Positions 22,360 to 31,297 of a stretch of 64,000 nt of DNA are shown here, piece by piece (positions within the stretch are counted from its first letter, which is position 1; the number at the start of each line of letters is the position of its first letter). The DNA is taken from NCBI GenBank assembly GCA_028284325.1, contig JANQRX010000003.1, forward strand, positions 1 through 64,000. Direction: 5' to 3'. The translations under genes were made by a program, and so were the position numbers. The DNA comes from Bauldia sp. Its GTDB lineage: Bacteria > Pseudomonadota > Alphaproteobacteria > Rhizobiales > Kaistiaceae. A model generated the notes under the pieces. The model was given only the letters and a program-made list of their open reading frames with translations. It did no database searches and was not told the origin of the DNA.

Positions 22360-23427
22360 ATGCATGATCCCATGCACAGCCGCACTGCGTTCGAAAACGA
22401 ACATTGGCTCAGACTGCGCCTTCCGCGGCATGCACGGCTCACCGTGGCTGTCGTTGCACTGATTGAAGGGATGCTGAACGCTCGAAACATCGAGTACCTT
22501 TCGGTCACCGGCCGCACAAAGAGCCTCAAGTCAGCATTGGAGAAAATCGAGAAGAAGAAATACAAAAATCCAGAGGAACAAATTACAGATATTAGTGGAA
22601 TACGAGTAATCACCTTTCTAGAGGATCAGGTATCCGAAATTGAGAAGGTGATTGAAGAACTTTTTGAAATCGACAACGAAAACAGTCTGGATCGATCTAG
22701 TGTCCTCGGCCTCGATCGAGTGGGATACCGTTCAACACATTATGTCGGTAATCTCGGAAGTGAGAGAGCCCGATTACCTGAATATTCTCAATTGGAAGGG
22801 CTCAAATTCGAGGTACAATTGAGAACTGTATTACAGCACGCTTGGGCGGAACTAGCACACGATCGTTCTTTCAAATTCAAGGGAACGCTTCCTTCCCGCT
22901 TACAAAGAGAATTGAATCTGTATGCCGGTTTGTTAGAATTGGCCGACAGTGGATTCAATAAGATTGCTAGAGAGATAGACGAGTATTCCTACTCTATAGA
23001 ATCATCTCCATCTGAATTCAATGCTACCGACATCAATGACATATCCATATCGCAGTTCATTAAAGAAATTGCTAAGGAGAATGATATAGAGTTTGATGCA
23101 GTGGAAATGCAACTTGATCCCGTAATAGCAGAGTTAAAATTGCTAGGAATTGACAATATAGGAAAACTGAAAATTCTTGTTACAGATGATTTTATCAAAA
23201 ATTACAAGAGGTTTGTTACTTATGATACACCTATAGGATTTGTTAGATCTGTGCTCATGTATGAAGATTTAGAGAAGTATTTTTCACATTGGAAGAAGTC
23301 TTGGTGGAATCAATTTGAAGATCAAGGAGAATTGAAATTACTGAGCGAGAAGTACGGTTACGAAGATGTCAAGAAGATTCTCGTTAAAAAAGGCGTGATG
23401 GACTCAGTCGGCGTAGATGAGAGCTAG
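22360..23427 (+). CDS. RelA/SpoT-domain nucleotidyltransferase, low-GC and probably acquired
   Basis: About 355 residues. The N-terminal half is a small-alarmone-synthetase-type (p)ppGpp synthetase domain: VTGRTKSLKSALEKIEKKKY, ITDISGIRVITF, GYRSTHYVG and EVQLRTVLQHAWAELAHD. There is no HD hydrolase domain. The C-terminal 170 residues are acidic and lysine-rich and I do not recognise them. Relatives make (p)ppGpp, and some toxic members pyrophosphorylate tRNA or act in phage defence (toxSAS, CapRel). The choice here is open. From about 22550 to the end the DNA is roughly 35-40% GC by eye, against about two-thirds GC around it, and codon use changes accordingly. No antitoxin, integrase or repeats are seen. 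The start is uncertain: ATG 22360, ATG 22372 or GTG 22297 are all in frame without a clear ribosome site. Confidence 0.85.
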   Translation: MHDPMHSRTAFENEHWLRLRLPRHARLTVAVVALIEGMLNARNIEYLSVTGRTKSLKSALEKIEKKKYKNPEEQITDISGIRVITFLEDQVSEIEKVIEELFEIDNENSLDRSSVLGLDRVGYRSTHYVGNLGSERARLPEYSQLEGLKFEVQLRTVLQHAWAELAHDRSFKFKGTLPSRLQRELNLYAGLLELADSGFNKIAREIDEYSYSIESSPSEFNATDINDISISQFIKEIAKENDIEFDAVEMQLDPVIAELKLLGIDNIGKLKILVTDDFIKNYKRFVTYDTPIGFVRSVLMYEDLEKYFSHWKKSWWNQFEDQGELKLLSEKYGYEDVKKILVKKGVMDSVGVDES

Positions 23428-23437
23428 TTACCAATAG

Positions 23438-25879
23438 TCAACCGCCTCGTCGGCGGCGGCGCGACGGGCGGCCGCCGTGCGGCAGGGGCACTTCGGTGTC
23501 GGTGCCCGGCCCCATGCGATCGAGCCCGGGCTTCGCCGGACGGCTGACCCGACGGCGTGAACCGTCGCCGCCGCCGGCCGGATCGCGGGCCAGCGGGTCG
23601 TCGGCCGTCGCCAGATCCAGCTCCTCCAGTCGCTTGATCTCATCGCGCAGGCGCGCCGCTTCCTCGAATTCGAGATCCGCCGCGGCATCGCGCATGCGCT
23701 TCTCCAGGTCTTCGAGGGTCGCTTTGAGGTTGTGGCCGACCAGCGCGCCCTCCTCGGCGAAGCCCGTCGGGACCGTCACATGGTCGCGCTCGTAGACCGA
23801 CGACATGATGTCACCGATGGACTTGCGCACGCTTTCCGGGGTGATGCCGTTGGCGTCGTTGTACGCCACCTGCTTCTCGCGCCGGCGGTTGGTTTCCGCC
23901 ATTGCCCGTTCCATGGAACCGGTGACGGTGTCCGCATAGAGCACGACCTTGCCGTCGACGTTGCGGGCGGCGCGGCCGATGGTCTGGACCAGCGAGGTCT
24001 CGGAACGCAGGAAGCCCTCCTTGTCGGCGTCGAGGATGGCGACCAGCGCGCATTCGGGGATGTCGAGCCCTTCACGCAGGAGGTTAATCCCTACCAGAAC
24101 GTCAAAGGCGCCGAGCCGCAGGTCGCGGATGATCTCGATCCGCTCCAGCGTGTCGACATCGGAGTGCATGTAACGGACCTTGATGCCCTGCTCGTGCATG
24201 TACTCCGTTAGGTCTTCGGCCATGCGCTTGGTGAGCACCGTCACCAGCGCGCGGTAACCGCGGTCGGCGACCGCGCGCACCTCGCCGATCAGATCGTCGA
24301 CCTGCGTGCCGGCGGGACGGATTTCGACCGGCGGATCGACCAGGCCGGTGGGCCGGATGACCTGCTCGGCGAACGCCCCGCTGGTCTGCTCCAGCTCCCA
24401 CGCGCCGGGCGTCGCCGACACGTACATGGTCTGCGGCCGCATCAGGTCCCACTCCTCGAACCGTAGCGGCCGGTTGTCCATGCACGACGGCAGGCGGAAT
24501 CCGAACTCGGCCAGCGTCGCCTTGCGCCGGAAGTCGCCGCGATACATGCCGCCAAGCTGGGGTACCGTGACGTGGCACTCGTCGACGAAGACCAGCGCGT
24601 TGTCGGGCAGATACTCGAACAGGGTCGGCGGCGGCTCGCCGGGCTGGCGCCCGGTCAGGTAACGTGAGTAGTTTTCGATGCCCGCGCACGAGCCGGTCGC
24701 TTCGATCATCTCGATATCGAAGCGGCAGCGCTGCTCAAGCCGCTGCGCTTCCAGAAGCCGCCCGGCCTGGGTCAACTCGTCGAGGCGCAGCTTGAGCTCG
24801 ACCTTGATGCCCTTGACCGCCTGGGCCAGCGTCGGGCGCGGCGTGACGTAGTGCGAGTTGGCGTAGATCTTGACGGTTTTGAGCTGTCCCGCCGTCTGCC
24901 CGGTCAACGGATCGAACTCGGTGATGGACTCGATTTCGTCGCCGAACAGCGACAGTCGCCAGGCACGGTCTTCCAGATGGGCCGGGAACAGATCGACCGA
25001 ATCGCCGCGCACCCGAAACGTGCCGCGACGGAAATCGGCATCGGAGCGCTTGTATTGCAGCGCCACCAGGTCGGCCAGCAACTGACGCTGGTCGATGGTC
25101 TCGCCCACCGTGAGCTCGAAGGTCATCGCCGTGTAGGTCTCGACCGAGCCGATGCCGTAGATGCACGACACCGACGCCACGATCAGGACGTCGTCGCGCT
25201 CCAAGAGCGCGCGCGTTGCCGAGTGGCGCATGCGGTCGATCTGTTCGTTGATCGACGATTCCTTCTCGATGTAGGTGTCGGTGCGCGGGACGTAGGCCTC
25301 CGGCTGGTAGTAGTCGTAGTAGGACACGAAATACTCGACCGCGTTCTCCGGAAAGAACGTCTTGAACTCGCCGTAGAGCTGGGCCGCGAGCGTCTTGTTG
25401 GGCGCGAGCACCAGCGCCGGACGCTGGGTCTGCTCGATCACCTTGGCCATGGTGAAGGTCTTGCCCGAGCCGGTGACGCCGAGCAGGACCTGATCACGCT
25501 CGACATCCTCGACGCCAGCGACTAGTTCGGCGATCGCTTGCGGCTGGTCGCCCCGCGGTTCAAGGTCGGTGACCAGCTTGAACGGGACGCCGCCTTCCGA
25601 TTTCTGCGGACGCTCGGGCCGGTGCGGCACCCAGGTGTGGTCGCGGAACTCCGGCCGCCCCTGCTCGATCAGCGCACTCAGCGCCTCCACCGTCGCGGTC
25701 ACCCCCTGTTCGGGCAGCGAACCGACATCCTCCAGCGAAACGTCAACGCCGGGGACAGGATTGAGGCCGGCTGCGGCCCGCTCCTTGGCCGTGCCGCGGC
25801 CGCCCATCGACGTCCCCCGCGCGGTCTTGAGCGGTTTCTGCGGCGCCTCGGCGAATCCGGATGTCTTTCTGGGCGGCAT
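23438..25879 (-). CDS. uvrB: Excinuclease ABC subunit B
   Basis: Helicase-like damage-verification subunit of nucleotide excision repair; about 813 residues from ATG 25879. Walker A is [12 protein letters not shown]. The DNA-clamping beta-hairpin region reads [20 protein letters not shown], the DEAD-like box FVDECHV, and motif [12 protein letters not shown]. The C-terminal UVR motif that contacts UvrA/UvrC is at [19 protein letters not shown], followed by a basic tail. The N-terminus has about 100 residues before the conserved core, common in alphaproteobacteria. The frame is open 26 codons further upstream. No GTTC-N7-GTTC LexA box was found upstream. It ends ten bases from the convergent RelA/SpoT-domain gene. 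Confidence 0.96.
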   Translation of the reverse strand: MPPRKTSGFAEAPQKPLKTARGTSMGGRGTAKERAAAGLNPVPGVDVSLEDVGSLPEQGVTATVEALSALIEQGRPEFRDHTWVPHRPERPQKSEGGVPFKLVTDLEPRGDQPQAIAELVAGVEDVERDQVLLGVTGSGKTFTMAKVIEQTQRPALVLAPNKTLAAQLYGEFKTFFPENAVEYFVSYYDYYQPEAYVPRTDTYIEKESSINEQIDRMRHSATRALLERDDVLIVASVSCIYGIGSVETYTAMTFELTVGETIDQRQLLADLVALQYKRSDADFRRGTFRVRGDSVDLFPAHLEDRAWRLSLFGDEIESITEFDPLTGQTAGQLKTVKIYANSHYVTPRPTLAQAVKGIKVELKLRLDELTQAGRLLEAQRLEQRCRFDIEMIEATGSCAGIENYSRYLTGRQPGEPPPTLFEYLPDNALVFVDECHVTVPQLGGMYRGDFRRKATLAEFGFRLPSCMDNRPLRFEEWDLMRPQTMYVSATPGAWELEQTSGAFAEQVIRPTGLVDPPVEIRPAGTQVDDLIGEVRAVADRGYRALVTVLTKRMAEDLTEYMHEQGIKVRYMHSDVDTLERIEIIRDLRLGAFDVLVGINLLREGLDIPECALVAILDADKEGFLRSETSLVQTIGRAARNVDGKVVLYADTVTGSMERAMAETNRRREKQVAYNDANGITPESVRKSIGDIMSSVYERDHVTVPTGFAEEGALVGHNLKATLEDLEKRMRDAAADLEFEEAARLRDEIKRLEELDLATADDPLARDPAGGGDGSRRRVSRPAKPGLDRMGPGTDTEVPLPHGGRPSRRRRRGG

Positions 25880-26053
25880 GCAGCGAATATGGGTCAAGCC
25901 GGCCGGCAGCGAAAGAGGCCGCGGCGGGCAACTGACAGCACACGACACGGTCGCCAAAACGTGACGCGGCCTTCATCCGGCGGATCGTTCAATCCGCCGT
26001 CCCGGTCGCTACATTCGTGGCATTCAAATTGAAGTGACAAGGATACTCTGGAC

Positions 26054-27406
26054 ATGGCTACGCACGACTTCGACGTTGTCATTCTCGGCGGCGGCAACAC
26101 CGCCATGGGCGCGACGGTGGCCACCAGCAAGGCGGGCATGTCGATCGCGATGGTCGAGCCGTGGACGCTGGGCGGCACCTGTTCCAACCGTGGCTGTACG
26201 CCGAAGAAGATTCTCGTCGCCGCCGCGCAAAGCCTCCACGATATCGAGCAGGCATCGACCCACAAGATCCACGTCGGCAAGCCGACCCTCGACTGGGCCG
26301 GGCTGATCGAGCGCGAGAAGGCGATGATAGCGGGGCTGCCCGGCGCGTTCGAAAGCCTGATGGACAAGCGCAACGTGACGCTGTTTCGCGGCGACGGCCG
26401 TTTTGTCGGCCCCAACGAGATCGCCGTGGGCGACGATATCCTGCGCGGCAAACACGTCGTCATCGCGACCGGCTCACGCCATCGCGATCTCGACATACCC
26501 GGTGCCGACCTGCTGATCACGTCCGACGACGTCCTCAGCGAGACCGAGCAGCCGCGCGACGTCGTCTTCATCGGTGGCGGTGTCGTCGCCTTCGAATTCA
26601 GCCACGTCTACGCCCGCGCCGGGACGAATGTCACGGTGCTCGAGCTGGCCCCGCGTTTCCTGTCACGCTTCGATCAGGAAGCGGTCGCCACCGTTTGCCG
26701 CCAGAGCGAACACATCGGCGTCGAGATGCACGCGGCGGTCAACGTCAACGCCGTCGAGCGGTCCGGCGAACGCCTGCGCGTCACCTACGAGGTCGCCGGC
26801 CGGGAGAAGACCGTCGAAGCCGACCGGGTGGTCAATGGCGCCGGGCGGGTGCCGAACGTCGATCATCTGGATCTCGCCGCCGGCAACATCGAGGTCGAGG
26901 GTCAGCGGATCGTCGTCGACGAGCATTTCCGCTCCACCTCGAATCCTGCTGTCTTCGCCGGCGGCGATGCGCTGGCCGGCAAGGCCCAGCTTTCGCCGAT
27001 CGCGACCCACGAGGGCCGCATGATCGGACGCATGATCGCGTCGGGCGAGCTGGAGACATTCGACTACGCCGCGATCCCGTCGGCGCTCTATACCGTGCCC
27101 CCGCTCGCCATGGTCGGCATGACGGAGGCCGACGCGCGCGCTTCAGGCCGCGACGTTCGCGTGCACGACAACGATTTGTCGGGATGGTTTTCGTCGCGGA
27201 CCAACGCCGAACGACACGCGTTCTCGAAGGTGGTCGTCGACCAGCAGACCGATCAGATTCTCGGTGCCCACATCGTCGGGCACAACGCCGGCGAGCTGAT
27301 CCATCTGTTCGCGCTTGCCATCAAGCACGATCTCAAGTCCGACGACATCCGTTCGCTGATCTACGCCTTCCCGACCTACGCGGCCGACGTGCCGAGCATG
27401 CTGTAG
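26054..27406 (+). CDS. Glutathione-reductase-like FAD-dependent disulfide oxidoreductase
   Basis: Flavoprotein of 450 residues in the pyridine nucleotide-disulfide oxidoreductase class I fold. The FAD site is VILGGGNTAMGA, the redox pair is in GGTCSNRGCTPKKI (CxxxxC), the NAD(P)H site is FIGGGVVAFEFSH, and the second FAD motif is AVFAGGD. The dimerisation domain is present, but the usual HPTxxE end motif reads FPTYAAD, so the catalytic histidine and glutamate are absent. Substrate is therefore uncertain; glutathione, mycothiol-like or quinone reduction are possible and dihydrolipoamide is less likely. A hairpin (CGGCGGA/TCCGCCG, 25978-25999) lies 55 bases upstream of the ATG. Confidence 0.88.
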   Translation: MATHDFDVVILGGGNTAMGATVATSKAGMSIAMVEPWTLGGTCSNRGCTPKKILVAAAQSLHDIEQASTHKIHVGKPTLDWAGLIEREKAMIAGLPGAFESLMDKRNVTLFRGDGRFVGPNEIAVGDDILRGKHVVIATGSRHRDLDIPGADLLITSDDVLSETEQPRDVVFIGGGVVAFEFSHVYARAGTNVTVLELAPRFLSRFDQEAVATVCRQSEHIGVEMHAAVNVNAVERSGERLRVTYEVAGREKTVEADRVVNGAGRVPNVDHLDLAAGNIEVEGQRIVVDEHFRSTSNPAVFAGGDALAGKAQLSPIATHEGRMIGRMIASGELETFDYAAIPSALYTVPPLAMVGMTEADARASGRDVRVHDNDLSGWFSSRTNAERHAFSKVVVDQQTDQILGAHIVGHNAGELIHLFALAIKHDLKSDDIRSLIYAFPTYAADVPSML

Positions 27407-27489
27407 GCGGTTCAGGGAAGCTTGCTGCGACGCGCCCCCCGCACCAAACGCCAAACGCATTGATGCGGAAGGGGCGAAGTCGGTGCGCG

Positions 27490-27927
27490 TTACCTGCGCG
27501 CGGTCTTCCGACGAGCAGTCGTCTTGCGGGCGGTCTTCTTGGCCGCCTTCTTCCGGGCCGGAGCCCTCTTGGCCGCAGTCTTGCGCGCAGTCTTCTTGCG
27601 AGCGGTGGTCTTGCGGGCCGTGGTCTTCCGCGTCGTCTTCTTGGCCGCGGTCTTCCGACGAGCCGTCTTCTTGCGAGCGGTCTTCTTCGCTGCAGTCTTC
27701 CGGGTCGTCTTCTTTGCCGCAGTCTTCCGCGCGGTGGTCTTCCGTGCGGTGGTCTTCCGTGCGGTCTTCTTCCGAGCGGTGGTCTTCCGCGCGGTCTTCC
27801 TGGCCGCAGTCTTGCGGGCAGTTTTCTTCGCCGTCGACTTGCGGGCCGACTTAGCAGTCGACTTTCTGGCCGCCTTCTTCCTCGCCGGCGCTTTCTTCGC
27901 GCTCGCGCGCGTTGTCCTCTTGGCCAA
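27490..27927 (-). CDS. Histone H1-like lysine/alanine-rich repeat protein
   Basis: Protein of 145 residues composed almost wholly of lysine, alanine, arginine and threonine, with a few serines and prolines. It consists of degenerate repeats around KTARKTTARK and AAKKT. The composition resembles the C-terminal tail of eukaryotic histone H1 and bacterial H1-like proteins such as Hc1 or AlgP tails. It is strongly basic and probably disordered, so it is expected to bind and compact DNA or RNA; this is inference. The start MAKRTTRAS is clear. The DNA is repetitive and could vary in length between strains. It is convergent with the flavoprotein gene and divergent from the FecR-domain gene. Confidence 0.82.
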   Translation of the reverse strand: MAKRTTRASAKKAPARKKAARKSTAKSARKSTAKKTARKTAARKTARKTTARKKTARKTTARKTTARKTAAKKTTRKTAAKKTARKKTARRKTAAKKTTRKTTARKTTARKKTARKTAAKRAPARKKAAKKTARKTTARRKTARR

Positions 27928-28114
27928 TGGAGTTCTCCTCTCGCATCATGAAACGCGAATCGCGTTCCGCGCACAGTTTAAGCCAGCATTCGAGTTAATA
28001 ACGCGCTAATTGCATAATTGAGTGTTTGGCGCCGTCGGACGATCGTCGACTCGACTTCCTTCCAATGATGGTGAAAGGTCGACGTTGTTCCTTCGATCAA
28101 AACAGACGCGACTG

Positions 28115-28969
28115 ATGAAACCAACCGCGACGAACACGGCAGCAACGCTCGTTGCCGCAACGACACTTCTCATGACGGCGGGCATGGCAATAGCGGCCGA
28201 GGACATCGGCGAAGCCGCAGCGATCGCCACCAACGTGGAAGCATCGCTCGACGGCAATGTTGCGATCATCAAACAGGGAGACCGCGTCTTCCAGAACCAG
28301 GTCGTGACCACGGACGCGACCGGCGTCGCGCAGATCGAGTTTCGCGACGAGACGAAACTGGCGATCGGCCCGTCATCGACGCTGACGCTCGACGAGTTCG
28401 TCTACAGTCCCAGCGGTTCGGCGAGCAAGGTCGCGATCGATCTTGCGCGTGGGTCGCTGCGCTTCCTCACCGGCAGGAGCAGCGGCGACGTCTACGAAAT
28501 CACCACGCCGTCGGCGACGATCGGCGTGCGCGGGACCGCCTTCGACATCTACGCGCACGAGAACGGCGAGGTCGCGCTGGCGATGATCGATGGCGCGGTC
28601 ATTGTCTGTCCGATCGACGGTGACTGCCGCGACCACGACGTTACGGGCAAGTTCCTGCATCTCGCCGACGGCCTGATCGTCATCCGCGATACGTGGGACG
28701 GCACGTTCCTGGCCGACGTGCCGTTCGTCGTCGCCTTCCCCTTCCTCAGCGACCAGTCGCAATTGCTGGACGGGCTTCAGGGCAGCGTCGAAGTCGTGGG
28801 CAGCTACGTCGTCACGGCCGGCGAGACGATCGTCGAGATCGGCGTCGAGACCGGCAAGACGGTGCAGAAGACCGGCGAGGCCGCAGCCACGGTGATCGAC
28901 AACACGCTCAAGGCCATCGTCACACCGAAGGCCAAGCCGAAGGTGAAGCTGCCCGGCCTGTTCAAATAG
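28115..28969 (+). CDS. Secreted FecR-domain protein
   Basis: About 284 residues with a signal peptide (TLVAATTLLMTAGMAIAAED). A FecR domain follows: TTDATGVAQIEFRDETKLAI, LTLDEFVYSP, RGSLRFLTG and TTPSATIGVRGTAFDIY. The FecR domain is named for the iron-dicitrate sensor, but no sigma factor, TonB receptor or transmembrane helix is nearby, so this is one of the free-standing periplasmic forms of unknown role. The last 80 residues are valine/threonine-rich with a basic end (KAKPKVKLPGLFK). The frame is open 31 codons upstream; the signal peptide fixes the start at 28115. Confidence 0.85.
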   Translation: MKPTATNTAATLVAATTLLMTAGMAIAAEDIGEAAAIATNVEASLDGNVAIIKQGDRVFQNQVVTTDATGVAQIEFRDETKLAIGPSSTLTLDEFVYSPSGSASKVAIDLARGSLRFLTGRSSGDVYEITTPSATIGVRGTAFDIYAHENGEVALAMIDGAVIVCPIDGDCRDHDVTGKFLHLADGLIVIRDTWDGTFLADVPFVVAFPFLSDQSQLLDGLQGSVEVVGSYVVTAGETIVEIGVETGKTVQKTGEAAATVIDNTLKAIVTPKAKPKVKLPGLFK

Positions 28970-28970
28970 G

Positions 28971-28998
28971 ATCGGGCGCCCGCGATGGAGCGCCCGAT
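28971..28998. terminator. Hairpin between the convergent FecR-domain and SH3 genes
   Basis: ATCGGGCGC (28971-28979) pairs perfectly with GCGCCCGAT (28990-28998) over a ten-base loop, starting one base after the FecR-domain gene's stop codon. No T-run follows, so it may be an mRNA end-stabilising stem or part of a factor-dependent stop. Confidence 0.5.
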
Positions 28999-29019
28999 GG
29001 TCGGCCTGCGTCTGCCGTC

Positions 29020-29391
29020 CTAGCCGCCGAAGCGGAAGTAGAACGATACGCCCGGACGCCGATGCGGCCGGAGGTAGTACGGCCGGTACGGGTAGTGGTC
29101 GCGGTAATAGAAGCGATGGCGCGGCACCACCACGTAAGGCGTGGTCAGATACGAACCCGACACCCACGCCTGACGACCGTGGTACCAGATGGTGCACCAG
29201 CGACCGCGACAGTACCGGACGTCGACGACCGCGCCGCGCGGCAGGACGCCGATGCGGTGGTAACTCACACCGGGGCCCGTGCGTACATTCAAATCACCGG
29301 TGGTTTGCGCCGGATAGGCCTGGGCCGCGATGGGCGCCGCCAGCATCGCACCGAAGGCCGCCGCCGCGATTACAAGCGAGCGTAATGTCAT
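29020..29391 (-). CDS. Secreted bacterial SH3-domain protein
   Basis: Protein of 123 residues from ATG 29391, preceded by AAGGAGA. It has a cleavable signal peptide (LVIAAAAFGAMLAAPIAAQA). One bacterial SH3 domain follows (GDLNVRTGPGVSYHRIGVLP through WVSGSYL), and a tyrosine/arginine-rich tail of about 35 residues ends FYFRFGG. Such proteins usually bind the cell wall or act as small envelope proteins; no enzyme domain is attached. The frame is open upstream to 29541 but the signal peptide decides the start. Confidence 0.85.
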   Translation of the reverse strand: MTLRSLVIAAAAFGAMLAAPIAAQAYPAQTTGDLNVRTGPGVSYHRIGVLPRGAVVDVRYCRGRWCTIWYHGRQAWVSGSYLTTPYVVVPRHRFYYRDHYPYRPYYLRPHRRPGVSFYFRFGG

Positions 29392-29915
29392 CGGCGAATT
29401 CTCCTTGTCGTGACCGGCGGGCTTGAACGCGGTCGTCCGGACCGCAGCAAAACCGGTCGGGCACCGGCGACGTGTGCGCCGATGCATGAGCCCCCGCTCG
29501 CGACCATTATGGTCAAGACGGGAACGGCTGGCTACCGTCAATCATGGATGCGCCGCTGGCGGCGGCTGTCGACCGGGCAAGTGTTTTGACCATTTGGTTC
29601 ACCACTTTGCTGAACCACGATGACGGTCGGTAAGTATTGCTGTCGCTTTTAAAACGGGCGGGCGGCATTGCAATCGTCGGCACGGTAGCCCACACTGCCG
29701 CGATCGGGTTGTGAGCACAGCCTCAGCGCGCGGAGGATAAGCGGCGGTCAGCGCAATCGCTGTCGAAGGTGTTTCGGAGAAGGTTCGGTCCGCGCGAGCA
29801 GACCGATTTGCGCAGGAAACCCGGAATCACCAGTCTTGACTCTCAGGATCCTTGGTCACGCCCGTGTGGCCGGCGCTCACCCGTCGGCTTCCGAAACGCA
29901 ATAGAAGGTAATGCA
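29392..29915. other. Intergenic region upstream of the SH3 gene and cspA
   Basis: About 520 bases between the divergent SH3 and cold-shock genes without a credible gene. It holds a perfect inverted repeat GGTTCA/TGAACC at 29596-29616 and AT-richer patches near 29630-29660 that could carry promoters. The part nearest cspA is likely to be a long 5' leader, as is usual for cold-shock genes. Confidence 0.4.
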
Positions 29916-30131
29916 ATGCGCCAGACCGGCACCGTGAAGTTCTTCAACGCCTCCAAGGGGTATGGTTTCATCACCCCCGACGAAGGCGGCAACGATGTGT
30001 TCGTACATGTCACCGCCGTCGAGCAGTCGGGGATGGGCACCCTGACCGACGGCATGCGGGTTTCGTTTGAGACGGAGCCCGACAAGCGCGGAAAGGGCCC
30101 CAAGGCCGTGGAGCTTCAACCGGCGACCTGA
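29916..30131 (+). CDS. cspA: Cold-shock protein, CspA family
   Basis: Single-stranded RNA/DNA-binding protein of 71 residues with one OB fold. The RNP1 motif is KGYGFITPD and RNP2 is VFVHVTAV. It acts as an RNA chaperone or transcription antiterminator in its family. ATG 29916 (MRQTGTVKFF) follows AGAAGGTA. The family has many paralogues, so the symbol is only generic. A clear intrinsic terminator follows at 30158. Confidence 0.94.
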   Translation: MRQTGTVKFFNASKGYGFITPDEGGNDVFVHVTAVEQSGMGTLTDGMRVSFETEPDKRGKGPKAVELQPAT

Positions 30132-30157
30132 CCATCGCCAAGCGACCAAGCTACGGA

Positions 30158-30190
30158 CAGGCCGCCGCTTCGCCGGCGGCCTGTTTCGTT
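30158..30190 (+). terminator. Terminator of cspA
   Basis: CAGGCCGCCG (30158-30167) pairs perfectly with CGGCGGCCTG (30174-30183) over a six-base loop and is followed by TTTCGTT. It lies 26 bases after the cspA stop. Confidence 0.8.
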
Positions 30191-30226
30191 GGAGCGATCA
30201 GTTGAGCAATCGGGCCGGCGAAACAG

Positions 30227-31120
30227 TCAGGCCGGTTCCGGCGCCCTCTCGGGCTGCACCGCTGCGGCGTAGTCGTCCATCAACGCGCGGGTGATCGCGC
30301 CGACCTCGAACCGATACGGTCCGATCTCCGAGACCGGCGTCACCTCCGCGGCGGTGCCGGTGAGAAAGCACTCCGAAAAGTCGGTCATCTCCTCCGGCAT
30401 GATCGCGCGCTCGATGAGCTCGTAGCCGCGCGCCCGCGCCAGATCGATAACGGTGCGCCGCGTGATGCCGTCGAGGAAGCAGTCCGGCTCCGGGGTGTGG
30501 ATGACGCCGTCGCGGACATAGAACACGTTGGCGCCGGTCGCCTCGGCCACCCGTCCGCGCCAGTCGAGCATCAGGGCGTCCTGATAACCCTTGTCCTCGG
30601 CTTCATGCTTGGAGATCGTGCAGATCATGTAGAGGCCCGCCGCCTTCGCCTTGGCCGGGATGGTCGCCGGATCCGGGCGACGGAAGCGCGCCAGATCGAG
30701 CCGGATGCCCTTCAGCCGTTGCTCCGGATCGAAGTAGGACGGCCACTCCCAGGCGGCGATGGCCAAGTGGATGGTGTTGCGCTGGGCCGAGACACCCATC
30801 ATCTCGGAACCGCGCCAGGCGATCGGACGAAGATAACCGTCGACCAGATCCTGGCGCCGCATGAGTTCTTCGCAAGCCTCGTCGATGACCTCGATCGACC
30901 AGGGAATCTCGAAACCGAGAAGGCGCGCCGATTCGTGCAGGCGTTCGGTGTGTTCGCGCAGCTTGAAGATGCGGCCACCGTAGGCGCGCTGCCCCTCAAA
31001 CACCGCGCTCGCATAATGCAGACCGTGGCTGAGGACGTGGAGCGTCGCCTTGGGCCACGGCACAAACGCGCCATCCATCCAGATGACACCGTCACGATCA
31101 TCGAACGAACGGGCTGCCAT
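30227..31120 (-). CDS. ilvE: Branched-chain amino acid aminotransferase
   Basis: Fold type IV PLP enzyme of 297 residues that forms leucine, isoleucine and valine from their keto acids. Conserved parts are GVIWMDGAFVPW, LHYASAVFEGQRAY, the PLP lysine region SKHEAEDKGYQDALMLD, the phosphate-cup EATGANVFYV, and FLTGTAAEVTPV. ATG 31120 (MAARSFDD) follows GGGAGGG and is preferred to an in-frame ATG 33 bases upstream. It is divergent from the MarR-family gene, with 177 bases between them. Confidence 0.93.
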   Translation of the reverse strand: MAARSFDDRDGVIWMDGAFVPWPKATLHVLSHGLHYASAVFEGQRAYGGRIFKLREHTERLHESARLLGFEIPWSIEVIDEACEELMRRQDLVDGYLRPIAWRGSEMMGVSAQRNTIHLAIAAWEWPSYFDPEQRLKGIRLDLARFRRPDPATIPAKAKAAGLYMICTISKHEAEDKGYQDALMLDWRGRVAEATGANVFYVRDGVIHTPEPDCFLDGITRRTVIDLARARGYELIERAIMPEEMTDFSECFLTGTAAEVTPVSEIGPYRFEVGAITRALMDDYAAAVQPERAPEPA

Positions 31121-31297
31121 AGCGCCCTCCCTGAATCCTGATGCCGCCGGCACGAAACGGCCGTCAAAGCGCCGTCATGGCGTTGTTTTTGCGTCGCGTC
31201 TAGTTCGCCGATATGCTGCCGTCGATCCGAACAACAGGCTGATGACAGCCTTGCGACGATCGCAGGCACGCTAACGTTCGAAGAAATATATGTCAAC

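Noticed and set aside
22266-23437. Phage, transposon or integron remnants around the RelA/SpoT gene
   Set aside because: No integrase, transposase, terminal inverted repeats, target duplications or tRNA gene were visible at either boundary; only the base composition indicates transfer.
25880-26053. LexA/SOS box upstream of uvrB
   Set aside because: I searched for the alphaproteobacterial GTTC-N7-GTTC pattern on both strands and found only isolated half-sites.
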